Shown: positions 26,471 to 35,934 of the stretch, in pieces
How the letters are laid out: each line of letters begins with the position of its first letter
Position numbering within the stretch: the first letter of the stretch is position 1
Assembly: GCA_030378015.1 (NCBI GenBank)
Contig: JAUCGG010000004.1
Location: 1 to 64,000, forward strand
Length of the DNA: 64,000 nucleotides
Direction: 5' to 3'
Source: Desulfococcaceae bacterium HSG8
Lineage (GTDB): Bacteria > Desulfobacterota > Desulfobacteria > Desulfobacterales > 4be13
Made by a program: the position numbers and the translations under genes
The notes under the pieces: model-generated
The model's input: the letters and a program-made list of their open reading frames with translations, nothing else
Databases searched by the model: none
Told to the model about the DNA's origin: nothing

Positions 26471-28870
26471 ATGGCAATAAAAAAATCGGAATTATACAGT
26501 AGCCTTTGGGCAAGTTGTGATGAATTAAGAGGCGGAATGGATGCCAGCCAATACAAAGATTATGTGTTGGTGATGCTGTTTATTAAATATATCAGCGACA
26601 AATGGGAGGGCCAACCGTTTGCACCGGTAACCGTTCCCGAAGGTGCAAGTTTTAAAGATATGGTGGCATTCAAAGGGAAAACCGACATTGGTGACAAAAT
26701 CAACACGAAAATTATCAACCCCATTGTTGAAGCCAATAAATTGTCGAGTATGCCTGATTTTGCTGATGTTACCAAATTGGGTGACGGCAAGGAAATGGTG
26801 GACAGATTAACCAACCTGATTGCCATTTTTGAAAATCCTGCATTAGATTTCAGCAATAACCAGGCAGACGGAGACGATATTCTCGGAGATGCTTATGAGT
26901 ATCTGATGCGGCACTTTGCCAAAGACAGCGGAAAAAGCAAAGGACAGTTCTATACACCTGCCGAGGTAAGCCGGACAATCGCAAAAATCATTGGTATCAA
27001 TAACAAAAAGACAAGTGCCAGCACAACCGTTTATGATCCGACTTGCGGTTCGGGTTCGTTATTGCTGAAAGTTGGCGAAGAAGCACAAATGGCGGTTACG
27101 CTTTTCGGACAGGAAAAAGACAGTGCCACGGCCGGACTGGCACGGATGAACATGATTCTGCACGATAACCCGACTGCTGAAATCAGACAGGGAAACACTC
27201 TTGCCAAACCTTTGTTTGAGAAAGACGGAAGCCTTCAGATATTTGATTATGTGGTTGCCAATCCGCCTTTCAGCGACAAGCGTTGGAGCAACGGTCTGAC
27301 TTTGCCTGATGATAATCCCTACAAGCGTTTTTCTGATTATGGTGTTCCGCCAGAGAAAAACGGGGATTTTGCTTATCTGCTTCATATTGTCCGTTCATTA
27401 AAAAGAAATGGAAAAGGCGCGGTCATTCTGCCACACGGGGTTTTATTCAGGGGAAATGTGGAAGCTGAGATTCGTCAGAATCTTATCCGAAAAGGATATA
27501 TCAGAGGTATTATCGGATTACCTGCCAACTTGTTTTACGGCACCGGCATTCCCGCGGCCATTATTTTGACAGACAAAGAAAATGCCCGTAATCGCAAGGG
27601 CATTTTCATGGTTGATGCAGGAAAGGGGTTTGTAAAAGACGGCAACAAAAACCGCCTGCGGGAGCAGGATATTCGCAGGATTACAGATGTGTTTAACGCA
27701 CAGCAGGAAATTGCAGGATACAGTCGGATGGTTTCCGCTGCTGAGATTGAGGAGAACGAGTTCAACTTAAACCTTCCGAGATATATTGAGAGCCAGGAAA
27801 CCGAAGACATACAAGATATTGAGGCCCATTTAAAAGGCGGAATACCAAACGCAGACATTGAAGCACTTGCAGAATACTGGGAAGTTTACCCTGGTTTAAA
27901 GCGAACGCTTTTCAAAAAAACCAGACGTAAAAAATACAGCAAATTGTCAATTACCAATTATCAATTGTCAATTAAAAAACATCCTGAGTTTGTGGCGTTC
28001 ACCAAGGACATGGACAAGCTCTTTGATACTTGGAAAACCCAAAGCACCGAGTATCTGAAAAATTTGGACAAAGGCAATAAACCCAAAGCAGTCATATACC
28101 AGCTTTCTGAAAATTTGCTGCAACACTATGCCAGCAAAGCCCTGATTGACAAATACGATATTTACCAACATCTGATGACTTACTGGAATGAAATCATGCA
28201 GGATGACTGCTATATTATTTCTGTGGATGGTTGGAAGGCAGAGACTTACCGCATTATTGTGGAAAATAAAGCCAAGAAAAAGGTGGATAAGGGCTGGACT
28301 TGCGATCTGGTTCCAAAAGATTTGCTGACAAACCGCTATTTTAAAAGCGAAAAGCAGGCAATTAATCAATTGACAATGGATAATGAACAATTGACAACTG
28401 AAATTGGCTGTTTGGTTGAAGAACACAGCGGAGAGGAAGGCTGTTTTGCAGAATTGGAAAAAGTAAACAAGGCCAATATACAAAAACGTCTGAAAGAGAT
28501 AAAGGGCCAAACATACATGGCAGAAGAAACAAAGATTCTGAAATCGTATCTGGATTTATTGACCAAACAGGCTGGTGCCAACAAAAAAATAAAAGTTGCC
28601 GAAAAAGACTTGGATGATAAACTTTATGCTAAATATCCGACACTTACCGAAGATGAAGTAAAAACTTTGGTTGTGGATGACAAATGGATGCAGACCATTG
28701 AAAAGGCTGTAAAAGGCGAGATTGTCCGCATAAGCCAACGCCTGACCAATCGCATAAAAGAACTGGCTGAACGGTATGAAATGCCTTTGCCTGCAATTGA
28801 TCAAGAAGTAAAGGACTTGGAAAGTAAAGTTAATGCTCATCTAAAAAAAATGGGACTTGTATGGAAGTAA
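26471..28870 (+). CDS. hsdM: Type I restriction-modification methyltransferase subunit HsdM
   Basis: The 799-residue protein has the HsdM N-terminal helical domain (AIKKSELYSSLWASCDELRGG) and an adenine-specific N6 methyltransferase core with the SAM-binding motif DPTCGSGS from 189 and catalytic NPPF at 264-267. It methylates host DNA as part of the HsdM2S complex. It is longer than the common 500-residue form because of a C-terminal coiled-coil extension. Two short segments in that extension (about 495-503 and 630-645) are encoded by caattgacaattg-type repeat DNA that stayed in frame. The start at 26471 fits the family; a frame reaching back to 26417 adds a cysteine-rich leader without support. 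Its stop overlaps hsdS by ten bases. AT-rich compared with the flanks. Confidence 0.93.
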   Translation: MAIKKSELYSSLWASCDELRGGMDASQYKDYVLVMLFIKYISDKWEGQPFAPVTVPEGASFKDMVAFKGKTDIGDKINTKIINPIVEANKLSSMPDFADVTKLGDGKEMVDRLTNLIAIFENPALDFSNNQADGDDILGDAYEYLMRHFAKDSGKSKGQFYTPAEVSRTIAKIIGINNKKTSASTTVYDPTCGSGSLLLKVGEEAQMAVTLFGQEKDSATAGLARMNMILHDNPTAEIRQGNTLAKPLFEKDGSLQIFDYVVANPPFSDKRWSNGLTLPDDNPYKRFSDYGVPPEKNGDFAYLLHIVRSLKRNGKGAVILPHGVLFRGNVEAEIRQNLIRKGYIRGIIGLPANLFYGTGIPAAIILTDKENARNRKGIFMVDAGKGFVKDGNKNRLREQDIRRITDVFNAQQEIAGYSRMVSAAEIEENEFNLNLPRYIESQETEDIQDIEAHLKGGIPNADIEALAEYWEVYPGLKRTLFKKTRRKKYSKLSITNYQLSIKKHPEFVAFTKDMDKLFDTWKTQSTEYLKNLDKGNKPKAVIYQLSENLLQHYASKALIDKYDIYQHLMTYWNEIMQDDCYIISVDGWKAETYRIIVENKAKKKVDKGWTCDLVPKDLLTNRYFKSEKQAINQLTMDNEQLTTEIGCLVEEHSGEEGCFAELEKVNKANIQKRLKEIKGQTYMAEETKILKSYLDLLTKQAGANKKIKVAEKDLDDKLYAKYPTLTEDEVKTLVVDDKWMQTIEKAVKGEIVRISQRLTNRIKELAERYEMPLPAIDQEVKDLESKVNAHLKKMGLVWK

Positions 28871-30066
28871 AAGAAGGATATAAAAAGACTGCGGTTGGGG
28901 TTATTCCAAGTGATTGGGAAGTGAAATTGGTAGGCGAATCATTTCTGATATGTAATAATTTGCGTTTACCAATTAGTGAAGAAATTAGAAAATCAATGCA
29001 GGGTAGTTATCCTTATTACGGACCAACAAAAATTCAAGATTACATAAACGAATACAGAGTTGAAGGTGAATATTCTTTAATTGGAGAAGATGGAGACCAT
29101 TTTCTTAAATGGAAAACTATGCCAATGACACTTTTAGTAAATGGTAGGTTTAATGTAAATAACCATGCTCATTTAATAAAAGGAAGAAAAAATGAAACTA
29201 TTACGAAATGGTTTTATAATTATTTTAAAAATAGAGATATATCTCAATTCCTAACTAGGCAAGGTGCTGGCAGGTATAAATTATCAAAAAGCACTTTGAT
29301 AACCATTCCATGTGCTATTCCCCCGCTACCCGAACAAAAAGCCATAGCTGAAGTATTATCCGATGCCGACAACTTGATACAAGCCCTTGAAAAGCGCATT
29401 GCCAAAAAACGCCTGATAAAACAGGGGGCAATGCAAAAACTACTCACTCCAAAAGAGGATTGGGAAGTGAAGAAGCTGGGGGAAGTTGTTGATAGATTTG
29501 CAAACGGAGGAACACCATCAACTCAAAATTCTGATTTTTGGGAAGGAAATATCCCTTGGATTACAGGTGCTGATATTCTTAATCAAAAAGTAGGAGAGAT
29601 AAGAAGATATATAACAAAGGAGGCGGTTAAAAATAGTTCGACAAATGTTATTAAAAAAGGAAATTTATTGGTTGTTACAAGAACAGGGGTCGGTAAATTA
29701 GCAATAGCACCTTTTGATATTTCAATCAGCCAGGATTTTACAGGAATATATGCTAAAAAAGACGAATTGCTGACAAATTATTTATTTCTCTTTTTTGATT
29801 TTAACAAAGCTGGGTTACAAAGTCAGAATCAAGGCACATCAATTAAAGGTATTACAAGAGAAACTCTTTCAGAAACACAAATCCCTCTTCCTCCGCTACC
29901 CCAACAAAAGGCTATTGCAGAAGTGTTATCCGATATGGACAAAGAAATAGAAGCGTTGGAAAAGAAACTGGAAAAATACAAACTGATAAAACAAGGTCTG
30001 ATGCAAAACCTTTTAACCGGAAAGATAAGGTTGAAATACGGAGACAGGCATGGAGAAACTGCTTAA
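28861..30066 (+). CDS. hsdS: Type I restriction-modification specificity subunit HsdS
   Basis: The 401-residue protein has the two-lobed HsdS layout: target-recognition domain 1 (about 15-150), a conserved helix (PPLPEQKAIAEVLSDAD), target-recognition domain 2 (about 195-345) and the same conserved helix again (PPLPQQKAIAEVLSDMD). The two helices act as the ruler between the half-sites and the domains read the two halves of the DNA target. The first domain has the unusual GPTKIQDYINEY / GEDGDHFLKW reading of one half-type, the second ITGADIL...GNLLVVTRTG. Its start overlaps hsdM by ten bases, and its end overlaps the ATPase-nuclease gene by 17 bases. The recognition site cannot be derived from sequence. 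Confidence 0.93.
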   Translation: MEVKEGYKKTAVGVIPSDWEVKLVGESFLICNNLRLPISEEIRKSMQGSYPYYGPTKIQDYINEYRVEGEYSLIGEDGDHFLKWKTMPMTLLVNGRFNVNNHAHLIKGRKNETITKWFYNYFKNRDISQFLTRQGAGRYKLSKSTLITIPCAIPPLPEQKAIAEVLSDADNLIQALEKRIAKKRLIKQGAMQKLLTPKEDWEVKKLGEVVDRFANGGTPSTQNSDFWEGNIPWITGADILNQKVGEIRRYITKEAVKNSSTNVIKKGNLLVVTRTGVGKLAIAPFDISISQDFTGIYAKKDELLTNYLFLFFDFNKAGLQSQNQGTSIKGITRETLSETQIPLPPLPQQKAIAEVLSDMDKEIEALEKKLEKYKLIKQGLMQNLLTGKIRLKYGDRHGETA

Positions 30067-31870
30067 ACCGAAGGAGAATCATCGCTGGAATCTGGAAGGC
30101 ATCGAATTTGCTATCAAAGAACGGGTGGGGGATCCGTCCCGTTTCATCGGACGTGTCGGGGAACTGGAATTTCTTTACAGATGGGCGGACAACATCAGAA
30201 AAGAACTGAGCCGAAGCATCGCGTTCCTGGGCCGCCGCAAGATCGGAAAAACTCTTGTTCTCGAACGTCTGTACAACATCCTGTACAGCGAACGGAAGGG
30301 AGTGATCCCGTTTTATTACGAGTTCAGGGAGGGCAGACGCAGCGGACAGGAATTCTACATTGACTTTGCCATCCGGTTCTACATGCAGGTTGTCGGATAT
30401 TACACCCGTGACATCACCTGGAACCGGAGGGCTGTGAAATCGGATACCCGGATACCGGACATCGGGACACTTCTGGAAGAGATTGCCCCGCTGTCACTGC
30501 CGAACAAGGATATCATCACGGACCACCTGAGAAACAGCATGAGCATATCACAACTGGTAATGCCTCAGTACGAGTATGTTCTCGCCGCGGTGGGAGTTCC
30601 TGAGGGATTCGCCACGATGGTCGGTGTCGAAGATCAGATCGTGCAGATGCTGGACGAATTCCAGTACCTGAACATGCACATTGACGCCGGTGTCGAGGAC
30701 AAACCCTGCAAAGCCTATATGTCGCCGGCCGAGAGCCGGGTGGCCCCGCTTCTGATCACCGGATCGCTGATGGGCGTCGTGTCCCATGACCTGATGCGAT
30801 GGCTTCCCCAGCGTTTTGATGAATTTATCGTGCCGAAAATGAACACGGAAGAATCAGTGGAAATGACTCTGAATTACGGCAGACTTTTCGGACAGCGGGT
30901 CAGCCGTGAAACTGCCTCCTATATTGTCCATATCACCAACAATGTCCCCGGACGGATTACGGATCTGCTGCTCCCCAAGTTCGGAAAACCCATGATCTCA
31001 TCTCCGGACGATGCAGACGAAGCCCTGGCCTGGGAGGTCGAAAAAGGCCGCATCAGGAGCGACTGGGAGGAATATCTGTCTCATGCCATGAACAGCGTCA
31101 ACGACGTCAACCTGCGCCGAATAACATATTTCCTGTGCAGGCATGAGGGAGAATGGTATTATCCGGGCCGGCTCAGGCAGGCCATGTCCCTTGATCTGGA
31201 TGAGGGGGAACTCCGGAGAGAGCTGAGGCTTCTGCACAGATACGACCTGATCGAGGAGAGGGGCGGAAGATACGGCGGCGTGTTCGACCGGACCCTGAAA
31301 AAAGTTCTGATGACAGTTCATGCCGACCTGTACGGTCTGCCCGTTGACGAATTCGACAGCTATTTCAGAAACGACAACATGCTGGATGATCTGAAAGACC
31401 GCGCCGAGCATCTGGAACTGGAACTGGAGCAGGCAGAGGAACTGCGCGAAAAGCTCGGTGTGCTGCAGGGCCGGCACAACAATCTCAAAGGCCGCTATTA
31501 TGAGCAGGAGGTGCTGCTGAGGCTTGTCCGGCATATCATGGCCGGCAAAGGCGGAATCGTAAAGGGAATCAGTGTCACGGAGTTTGCTCCCGTGATCGGT
31601 TATCATCTGACGAGCGGCGAGGAGATTGACATTGTTCTGGAAGGAAAACAGTCTGTCATCATGGCGGAGTGCAAGAATTACCTTCCCAGATATCTGCACA
31701 AAATTACCCGGAAAACCGTGGATGAGTTCACCGAAAAAGCCGCCCGTCTCCATAATGACCGTTTTTCCGGCAAGGAACTCAGGCTGGCTTTTTTCAGCAG
31801 GCACGGATTTGAGAGCAGACTTGAAACGTATCTTGAAAAAAAGGGAATTGTGACCGAATTCCCGGAATGA
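30050..31870 (+). CDS. AAA ATPase fused to a C-terminal PD-(D/E)XK nuclease, embedded in the type I operon
   Basis: The 606-residue protein has an archaeal-type ATPase domain at the N-terminus (Walker A GRRKIGKT near residue 63, Walker B-like MLDEFQYLN near 200), a winged-helix-like middle (about 350-430), a coiled coil (about 440-485) and a nuclease fold at the end with Asp527, Glu540 and Lys542 (EIDIVLEG ... MAECK). This combination fits an ATP-regulated nuclease. The gene begins inside hsdS (17-base overlap, GGAGA upstream), so it is part of the operon, but its GC-rich codon use differs from the AT-rich hsdM, hsdS and hsdR. It is not a standard type I component and may be an added defence effector. 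Confidence 0.75.
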   Translation: MEKLLKPKENHRWNLEGIEFAIKERVGDPSRFIGRVGELEFLYRWADNIRKELSRSIAFLGRRKIGKTLVLERLYNILYSERKGVIPFYYEFREGRRSGQEFYIDFAIRFYMQVVGYYTRDITWNRRAVKSDTRIPDIGTLLEEIAPLSLPNKDIITDHLRNSMSISQLVMPQYEYVLAAVGVPEGFATMVGVEDQIVQMLDEFQYLNMHIDAGVEDKPCKAYMSPAESRVAPLLITGSLMGVVSHDLMRWLPQRFDEFIVPKMNTEESVEMTLNYGRLFGQRVSRETASYIVHITNNVPGRITDLLLPKFGKPMISSPDDADEALAWEVEKGRIRSDWEEYLSHAMNSVNDVNLRRITYFLCRHEGEWYYPGRLRQAMSLDLDEGELRRELRLLHRYDLIEERGGRYGGVFDRTLKKVLMTVHADLYGLPVDEFDSYFRNDNMLDDLKDRAEHLELELEQAEELREKLGVLQGRHNNLKGRYYEQEVLLRLVRHIMAGKGGIVKGISVTEFAPVIGYHLTSGEEIDIVLEGKQSVIMAECKNYLPRYLHKITRKTVDEFTEKAARLHNDRFSGKELRLAFFSRHGFESRLETYLEKKGIVTEFPE

Positions 31871-32089
31871 GCGGTTTCATCGTTGAAAGAAAGCAGCTTA
31901 TTGAACATTGCATTATTGTCTCTACACCGTAGAGACTTTTCCCGATGAACAAATTGTATACACACTGTGTAGAGAATTGAGTTGCGTCTGATAATAAAAT
32001 CGCAAAAAAACAATTTGCAAAATTGTTCTACAGCTTTTATGTAAAGATGCCAAATCAATCACCAAAAAATTTGCTCAAGGAAATACATA
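31871..32089 (+). promoter_or_regulatory. Gap before hsdR with palindromes and a partial GGCATC element
   Basis: Between the ATPase-nuclease and hsdR are gtctctacaccgtagagac (31918-31936) and a related site reading tacacactgtgtagagaa (31959-31976), which share ctctaca/tgtagag and could be operator sites. 32009-32052 is the right half of the GGCATC/GATGCC element. hsdR may have its own promoter here; assignment is tentative. Confidence 0.35.
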
Positions 32090-35000
32090 ATGAATAAAGT
32101 CGGACAAAAAGAACGCATCACCCAAAACCGTGTGGTAAAATTATTCAAAGACGAGTTGGGCTACAACTATTTGGGGCATTGGGAAGAAAGAGAAAACAAC
32201 AGCAATATTGAAGAAGAACTGCTGACCGCCTATCTTACCCGAAAAGGTTACAAGCCCGCTTTGATTACCCGGGCCACGGATCAGTTAAAAACCGCGGCAA
32301 ACAATTTTAACGACAGTCTATATACCACCAACAAAAATGTGTATCAGTCACTCCGTTACGGAGTAAAAGTAAAAGCCAAAGCACGCGACAAATTTAAAAC
32401 CGTTCATCTTATCAACTGGAAAAACTTCAAAGACAATAATTTTGCCATTGCCCAGGAAGTCAGCATCAAAGGCAGCAGAACCAAACGCCCCGATATTGTG
32501 CTGTATGTCAACGGCATTGCCCTGGGCGTTCTGGAACTCAAACGAAGCACAGTTTCCATAAGCGAAGGCATCCGCCAAAGCATTGTCAACCAGCAGGATG
32601 CTTTTATCCAGCCCTTTTTCGCCACCGTGCAATACATCTTTGCGGGCAACGACACCGAAGGGCTGCGTTACGGAACCATCGGCACACCTGAAAAATATTA
32701 TCTGAAATGGAAAGAGGATATAGAAGACAACAGCCGAAATCTGTTGGATAAATACTTGCTTAAAATGTGCGACAAAGAGCGGTTTCTGGAAATCATTTAC
32801 GACTTTGTTCTGTTTGACGGCGGCATAAAAAAACTCCCGAGAGTGCATCAGTATTTTGGTGTCAGAGAAGCACAAAAACACATCAGCCGTTACGAAGGCG
32901 GCATTATCTGGCACACACAGGGAAGCGGAAAAAGTATTGTCATGGTGCTTTTGGCAAAATGGATTTTAGAAAACAACCCCAATGCCCGGGTTGCAATCGT
33001 AACAGACCGCGATGAACTCGACAAACAGATAGAACGGGTTTTTAAAGATGCAGACGAAAAAATACACCGCACTAACAGCGGAAAAGACCTGATGCAGCAG
33101 TTGGGGCAGGCAGCCCCGAGACTGCTCTGTTCGCTGGTGCATAAATTCGGCAAAAAAGGGGTTGCCAATTTTAACAAGTTTATCAAAGAATTGGAAAGCC
33201 AGCCGTCAAAAACCGTCGGAGAACTGTTTGCATTTGTTGACGAGTGCCATCGCACACAAAGCGGGAAATTGCACCGCACAATGAAAGCCCTCTTGCCCAA
33301 TGCGGTGTTTATCGGTTTTACAGGAACGCCCCTGCTCAAAAAAGACAAACAGACCAGTCTGGAAGTTTTTGGCAAATACATTCACACCTACAAATTCAAT
33401 GAAGGCGTTGAAGACAAAGTGATTCTCGACCTTGTTTATGAAGCCCGGGATATTGACCAGAAGCTTACATCGAAAAAAAGGATAGATGAATGGTTTGAAG
33501 CCAAAACCAAAGGACTTAACGATTTTCAAAAATCAGAACTCAAAAAGAAGTGGGGAACAATGCAGAAAGTACTGAGCAGTCGTTCCCGAATGGAAAAAGT
33601 CGTTAATGACATTATTTTTGATTTCAGCACCAAACCGAGATTAAATTCCGAAAGAGGAAATGCCATTTTGGTCGCATCATCTATTTATGAAGCCTGCCGC
33701 TATTATGACTTGTTTCAAAAAACTGAACTCAGAGGAAAATGTGCCATTGTCACTTCTTACACTCCGAACACCAAAGACATAACAACAGAAGATACAGGTG
33801 CCAATACAGAAACCGAGAAAGAGTTTATTTACAAACTGTACAAAGAGATTTTAGGGAAGAAAAAAACCGAACAATATGAAGACTGGGCAAAGCAAAAATT
33901 CAGGGATGAGCCTGCCAATATTAGGCTGCTGACAGTGGTTTCCAAGCTGCTTACCGGTTTTGACGCTCCGACTTGCACCTATTTGTACATTGACAAAAAT
34001 ATGCAGGATCACGGGTTGTTTCAAGCCATTTGCCGAGTAAACCGATTGGATGGAGAAGACAAGCAATTCGGTTATATTGTTGATTATAAAGACCTGTTCA
34101 GAAAAGTGGAAAATACAGTGGCAGTTTACACTTCCGATTTGGACTATGACGAATTTGAGCCGAAAGATATAGATATAATGCTTCAAGAGCGGTTAAAAGC
34201 AGGAAAAGAGCGATTAGACAATGCTTTGGAAGAAATATCTCTGCTTTGCGAACCCGTGGCACCGCCAAAAGATACATTGGCGTATATTCGCTATTTCTGC
34301 GGAAATCCTGAAATTCCCGAAGAACTCAAAGCCAAAGAAACCCAGCGAACCGCTTTATATAAAAATACAGTTGCTTTAATCCGTGCTTATGCCAATATTG
34401 CAGGTGAAATGGAAGCAGCGGGCTACACGGAAAAAGAGATTGAAGAAATCAAAGAGCAACTGAATTTTTACCTGAAACTCCGAGAAGAAATCCGAAAAGC
34501 AAGTGGAGAAACACTGGATTTAAAAACTTATGAAGCAGATATGCGTCATCTGATTGATACCTACATACAGGCAGATGAGTCAGAAAACATTTCGCCTTTT
34601 GGCGATATGTCTTTATTGGACATTATCGTAAAATCAGGCATTGCAGATGCGATAACCAGCCTGTCTGATGGAATAAAAAACAATAAGGAAGCCGTTGCCG
34701 AAACCATTGAAAACAATGTCCGCAAAAAAATCATCAAAGAACATCTGACTGATCCTGCATATTTTGAAGAAATGTCAGAGTTGTTGGCGGAAATCATCAA
34801 AGAACGCAAGGCGAATGCTATCAGTTACGAAGAATATTTAAAGAAGATAGCCGAAGTTGCCAAGAAAGTAAACAAAGGGGAAAGCGAAAAAACCCCCGAG
34901 GCATTAAAAACACCGGCACAAAGGGCGTTATACAACAACTTGGATAAAAATGAAGAATTGGCGATACAGATAGATGAAGCCGTTAAAAAATCAAGGCCAG

Positions 35001-35185
35001 CCGACTGGAGAGGACATCAGGCCAGAGAAAATGTAATAAAAAATGAAATATACAGGTTATTGTTACAAAGTTGGGATACTGAAACAAACGGCTCACTCAG
35101 AGAGCCGAAACCGATATACAAAACTAAAATATTATCAGAGGTGGAGCGCATTTTTAAAATCATTGAAGAGCAAAGCGAATATTAA
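32090..35185 (+). CDS. hsdR: Type I restriction enzyme endonuclease/translocase subunit HsdR
   Basis: The 1031-residue protein starts with a nuclease domain with the PD-(D/E)XK residues Asp135, Glu149 and Lys151 (RPDIVLYV ... LGVLELK). Two RecA-like motor domains follow, with Walker A GSGKS at 278-282, a DECH box (FVDECHRTQSG), the TGTPL motif and a C-terminal helicase half (LLTVVSKLLTGFDAPTC, ICRVNRLDGEDK). The helical tail binds the methyltransferase. It pulls DNA and cuts away from the recognition site when the site is unmethylated. Length is normal and no break is seen, so restriction should be active. The stop overlaps the next start by one base (TAATG). Confidence 0.95.
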   Translation: MNKVGQKERITQNRVVKLFKDELGYNYLGHWEERENNSNIEEELLTAYLTRKGYKPALITRATDQLKTAANNFNDSLYTTNKNVYQSLRYGVKVKAKARDKFKTVHLINWKNFKDNNFAIAQEVSIKGSRTKRPDIVLYVNGIALGVLELKRSTVSISEGIRQSIVNQQDAFIQPFFATVQYIFAGNDTEGLRYGTIGTPEKYYLKWKEDIEDNSRNLLDKYLLKMCDKERFLEIIYDFVLFDGGIKKLPRVHQYFGVREAQKHISRYEGGIIWHTQGSGKSIVMVLLAKWILENNPNARVAIVTDRDELDKQIERVFKDADEKIHRTNSGKDLMQQLGQAAPRLLCSLVHKFGKKGVANFNKFIKELESQPSKTVGELFAFVDECHRTQSGKLHRTMKALLPNAVFIGFTGTPLLKKDKQTSLEVFGKYIHTYKFNEGVEDKVILDLVYEARDIDQKLTSKKRIDEWFEAKTKGLNDFQKSELKKKWGTMQKVLSSRSRMEKVVNDIIFDFSTKPRLNSERGNAILVASSIYEACRYYDLFQKTELRGKCAIVTSYTPNTKDITTEDTGANTETEKEFIYKLYKEILGKKKTEQYEDWAKQKFRDEPANIRLLTVVSKLLTGFDAPTCTYLYIDKNMQDHGLFQAICRVNRLDGEDKQFGYIVDYKDLFRKVENTVAVYTSDLDYDEFEPKDIDIMLQERLKAGKERLDNALEEISLLCEPVAPPKDTLAYIRYFCGNPEIPEELKAKETQRTALYKNTVALIRAYANIAGEMEAAGYTEKEIEEIKEQLNFYLKLREEIRKASGETLDLKTYEADMRHLIDTYIQADESENISPFGDMSLLDIIVKSGIADAITSLSDGIKNNKEAVAETIENNVRKKIIKEHLTDPAYFEEMSELLAEIIKERKANAISYEEYLKKIAEVAKKVNKGESEKTPEALKTPAQRALYNNLDKNEELAIQIDEAVKKSRPADWRGHQARENVIKNEIYRLLLQSWDTETNGSLREPKPIYKTKILSEVERIFKIIEEQSEY

Positions 35186-35898
35186 TGAAGCAGATTGAAT
35201 TAGGAAATATTGTAATTGATGTAGAGCAAAAGGATATTAAGAATATTCATCTGAGCGTGTATCCGCCTTTGGGAAAAGTGAAAATTTCCGCGCCCAAAAG
35301 AATGGACCTGGATACTATCCGTGTTTTTGCCATTTCAAAATTGGGTTGGATTAAAAAACAACAGGAAATATTTAAAAATCAGGACAGAGAAACGCCAAGA
35401 GAATATCTGACCAGGGAAAGCCATTATTTCAAAGGGAAAAGATATTTATTAAGAATAGTTGAACAGGAAGCAAGTCCGAAAGTAATTCTGAAACACAGCG
35501 AAATAGAATTATACATCAGGCCCAATACAACAATCGAAAAAAGAAAACAGATTTTAGATGAATGGTATCGTGCTGAATTAAAAAAGATTGTTCCGAAAAT
35601 GATAGAACAGTGGGAACAGAAAATCGGTATAAACTCCGACGCATTTGGCATTAAGAAAATGCGAACCAAATGGGGAAGTTGTAATACAGAAGCAAAACGG
35701 ATTTGGCTGAATTTGGAACTTGCCAAGAAACCAACCGAATGTTTGGAATATATAATTGTTCACGAATTAGTTCATTTATTAGAAAGAAGGCATAATAACA
35801 GGTTTATTTCGTTTATGGACAAATTTATGCCCAAATGGAGATTTTATAAAGATGAATTAAACAGGTTACCGTTTAGCCACATAGATTGGAATTATTGA
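35185..35898 (+). CDS. YgjP-like zinc metallopeptidase (DUF45)
   Basis: The 237-residue protein has the HExxH zinc motif at 193-197 (VHELVHLLE) with a third ligand at His203 (RRHNNRF), plus the characteristic MRTKWGSC stretch, as in the DUF45/YgjP group of the SprT-like peptidases. These genes often close type I restriction operons; their substrate is not known. It overlaps hsdR by one base and shares its AT-rich composition, so it belongs to the same transferred unit. Confidence 0.88.
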   Translation: MKQIELGNIVIDVEQKDIKNIHLSVYPPLGKVKISAPKRMDLDTIRVFAISKLGWIKKQQEIFKNQDRETPREYLTRESHYFKGKRYLLRIVEQEASPKVILKHSEIELYIRPNTTIEKRKQILDEWYRAELKKIVPKMIEQWEQKIGINSDAFGIKKMRTKWGSCNTEAKRIWLNLELAKKPTECLEYIIVHELVHLLERRHNNRFISFMDKFMPKWRFYKDELNRLPFSHIDWNY

Positions 35899-35934
35899 AC
35901 ACATTGTAATTGTAACATAATAACATAAAATAAT

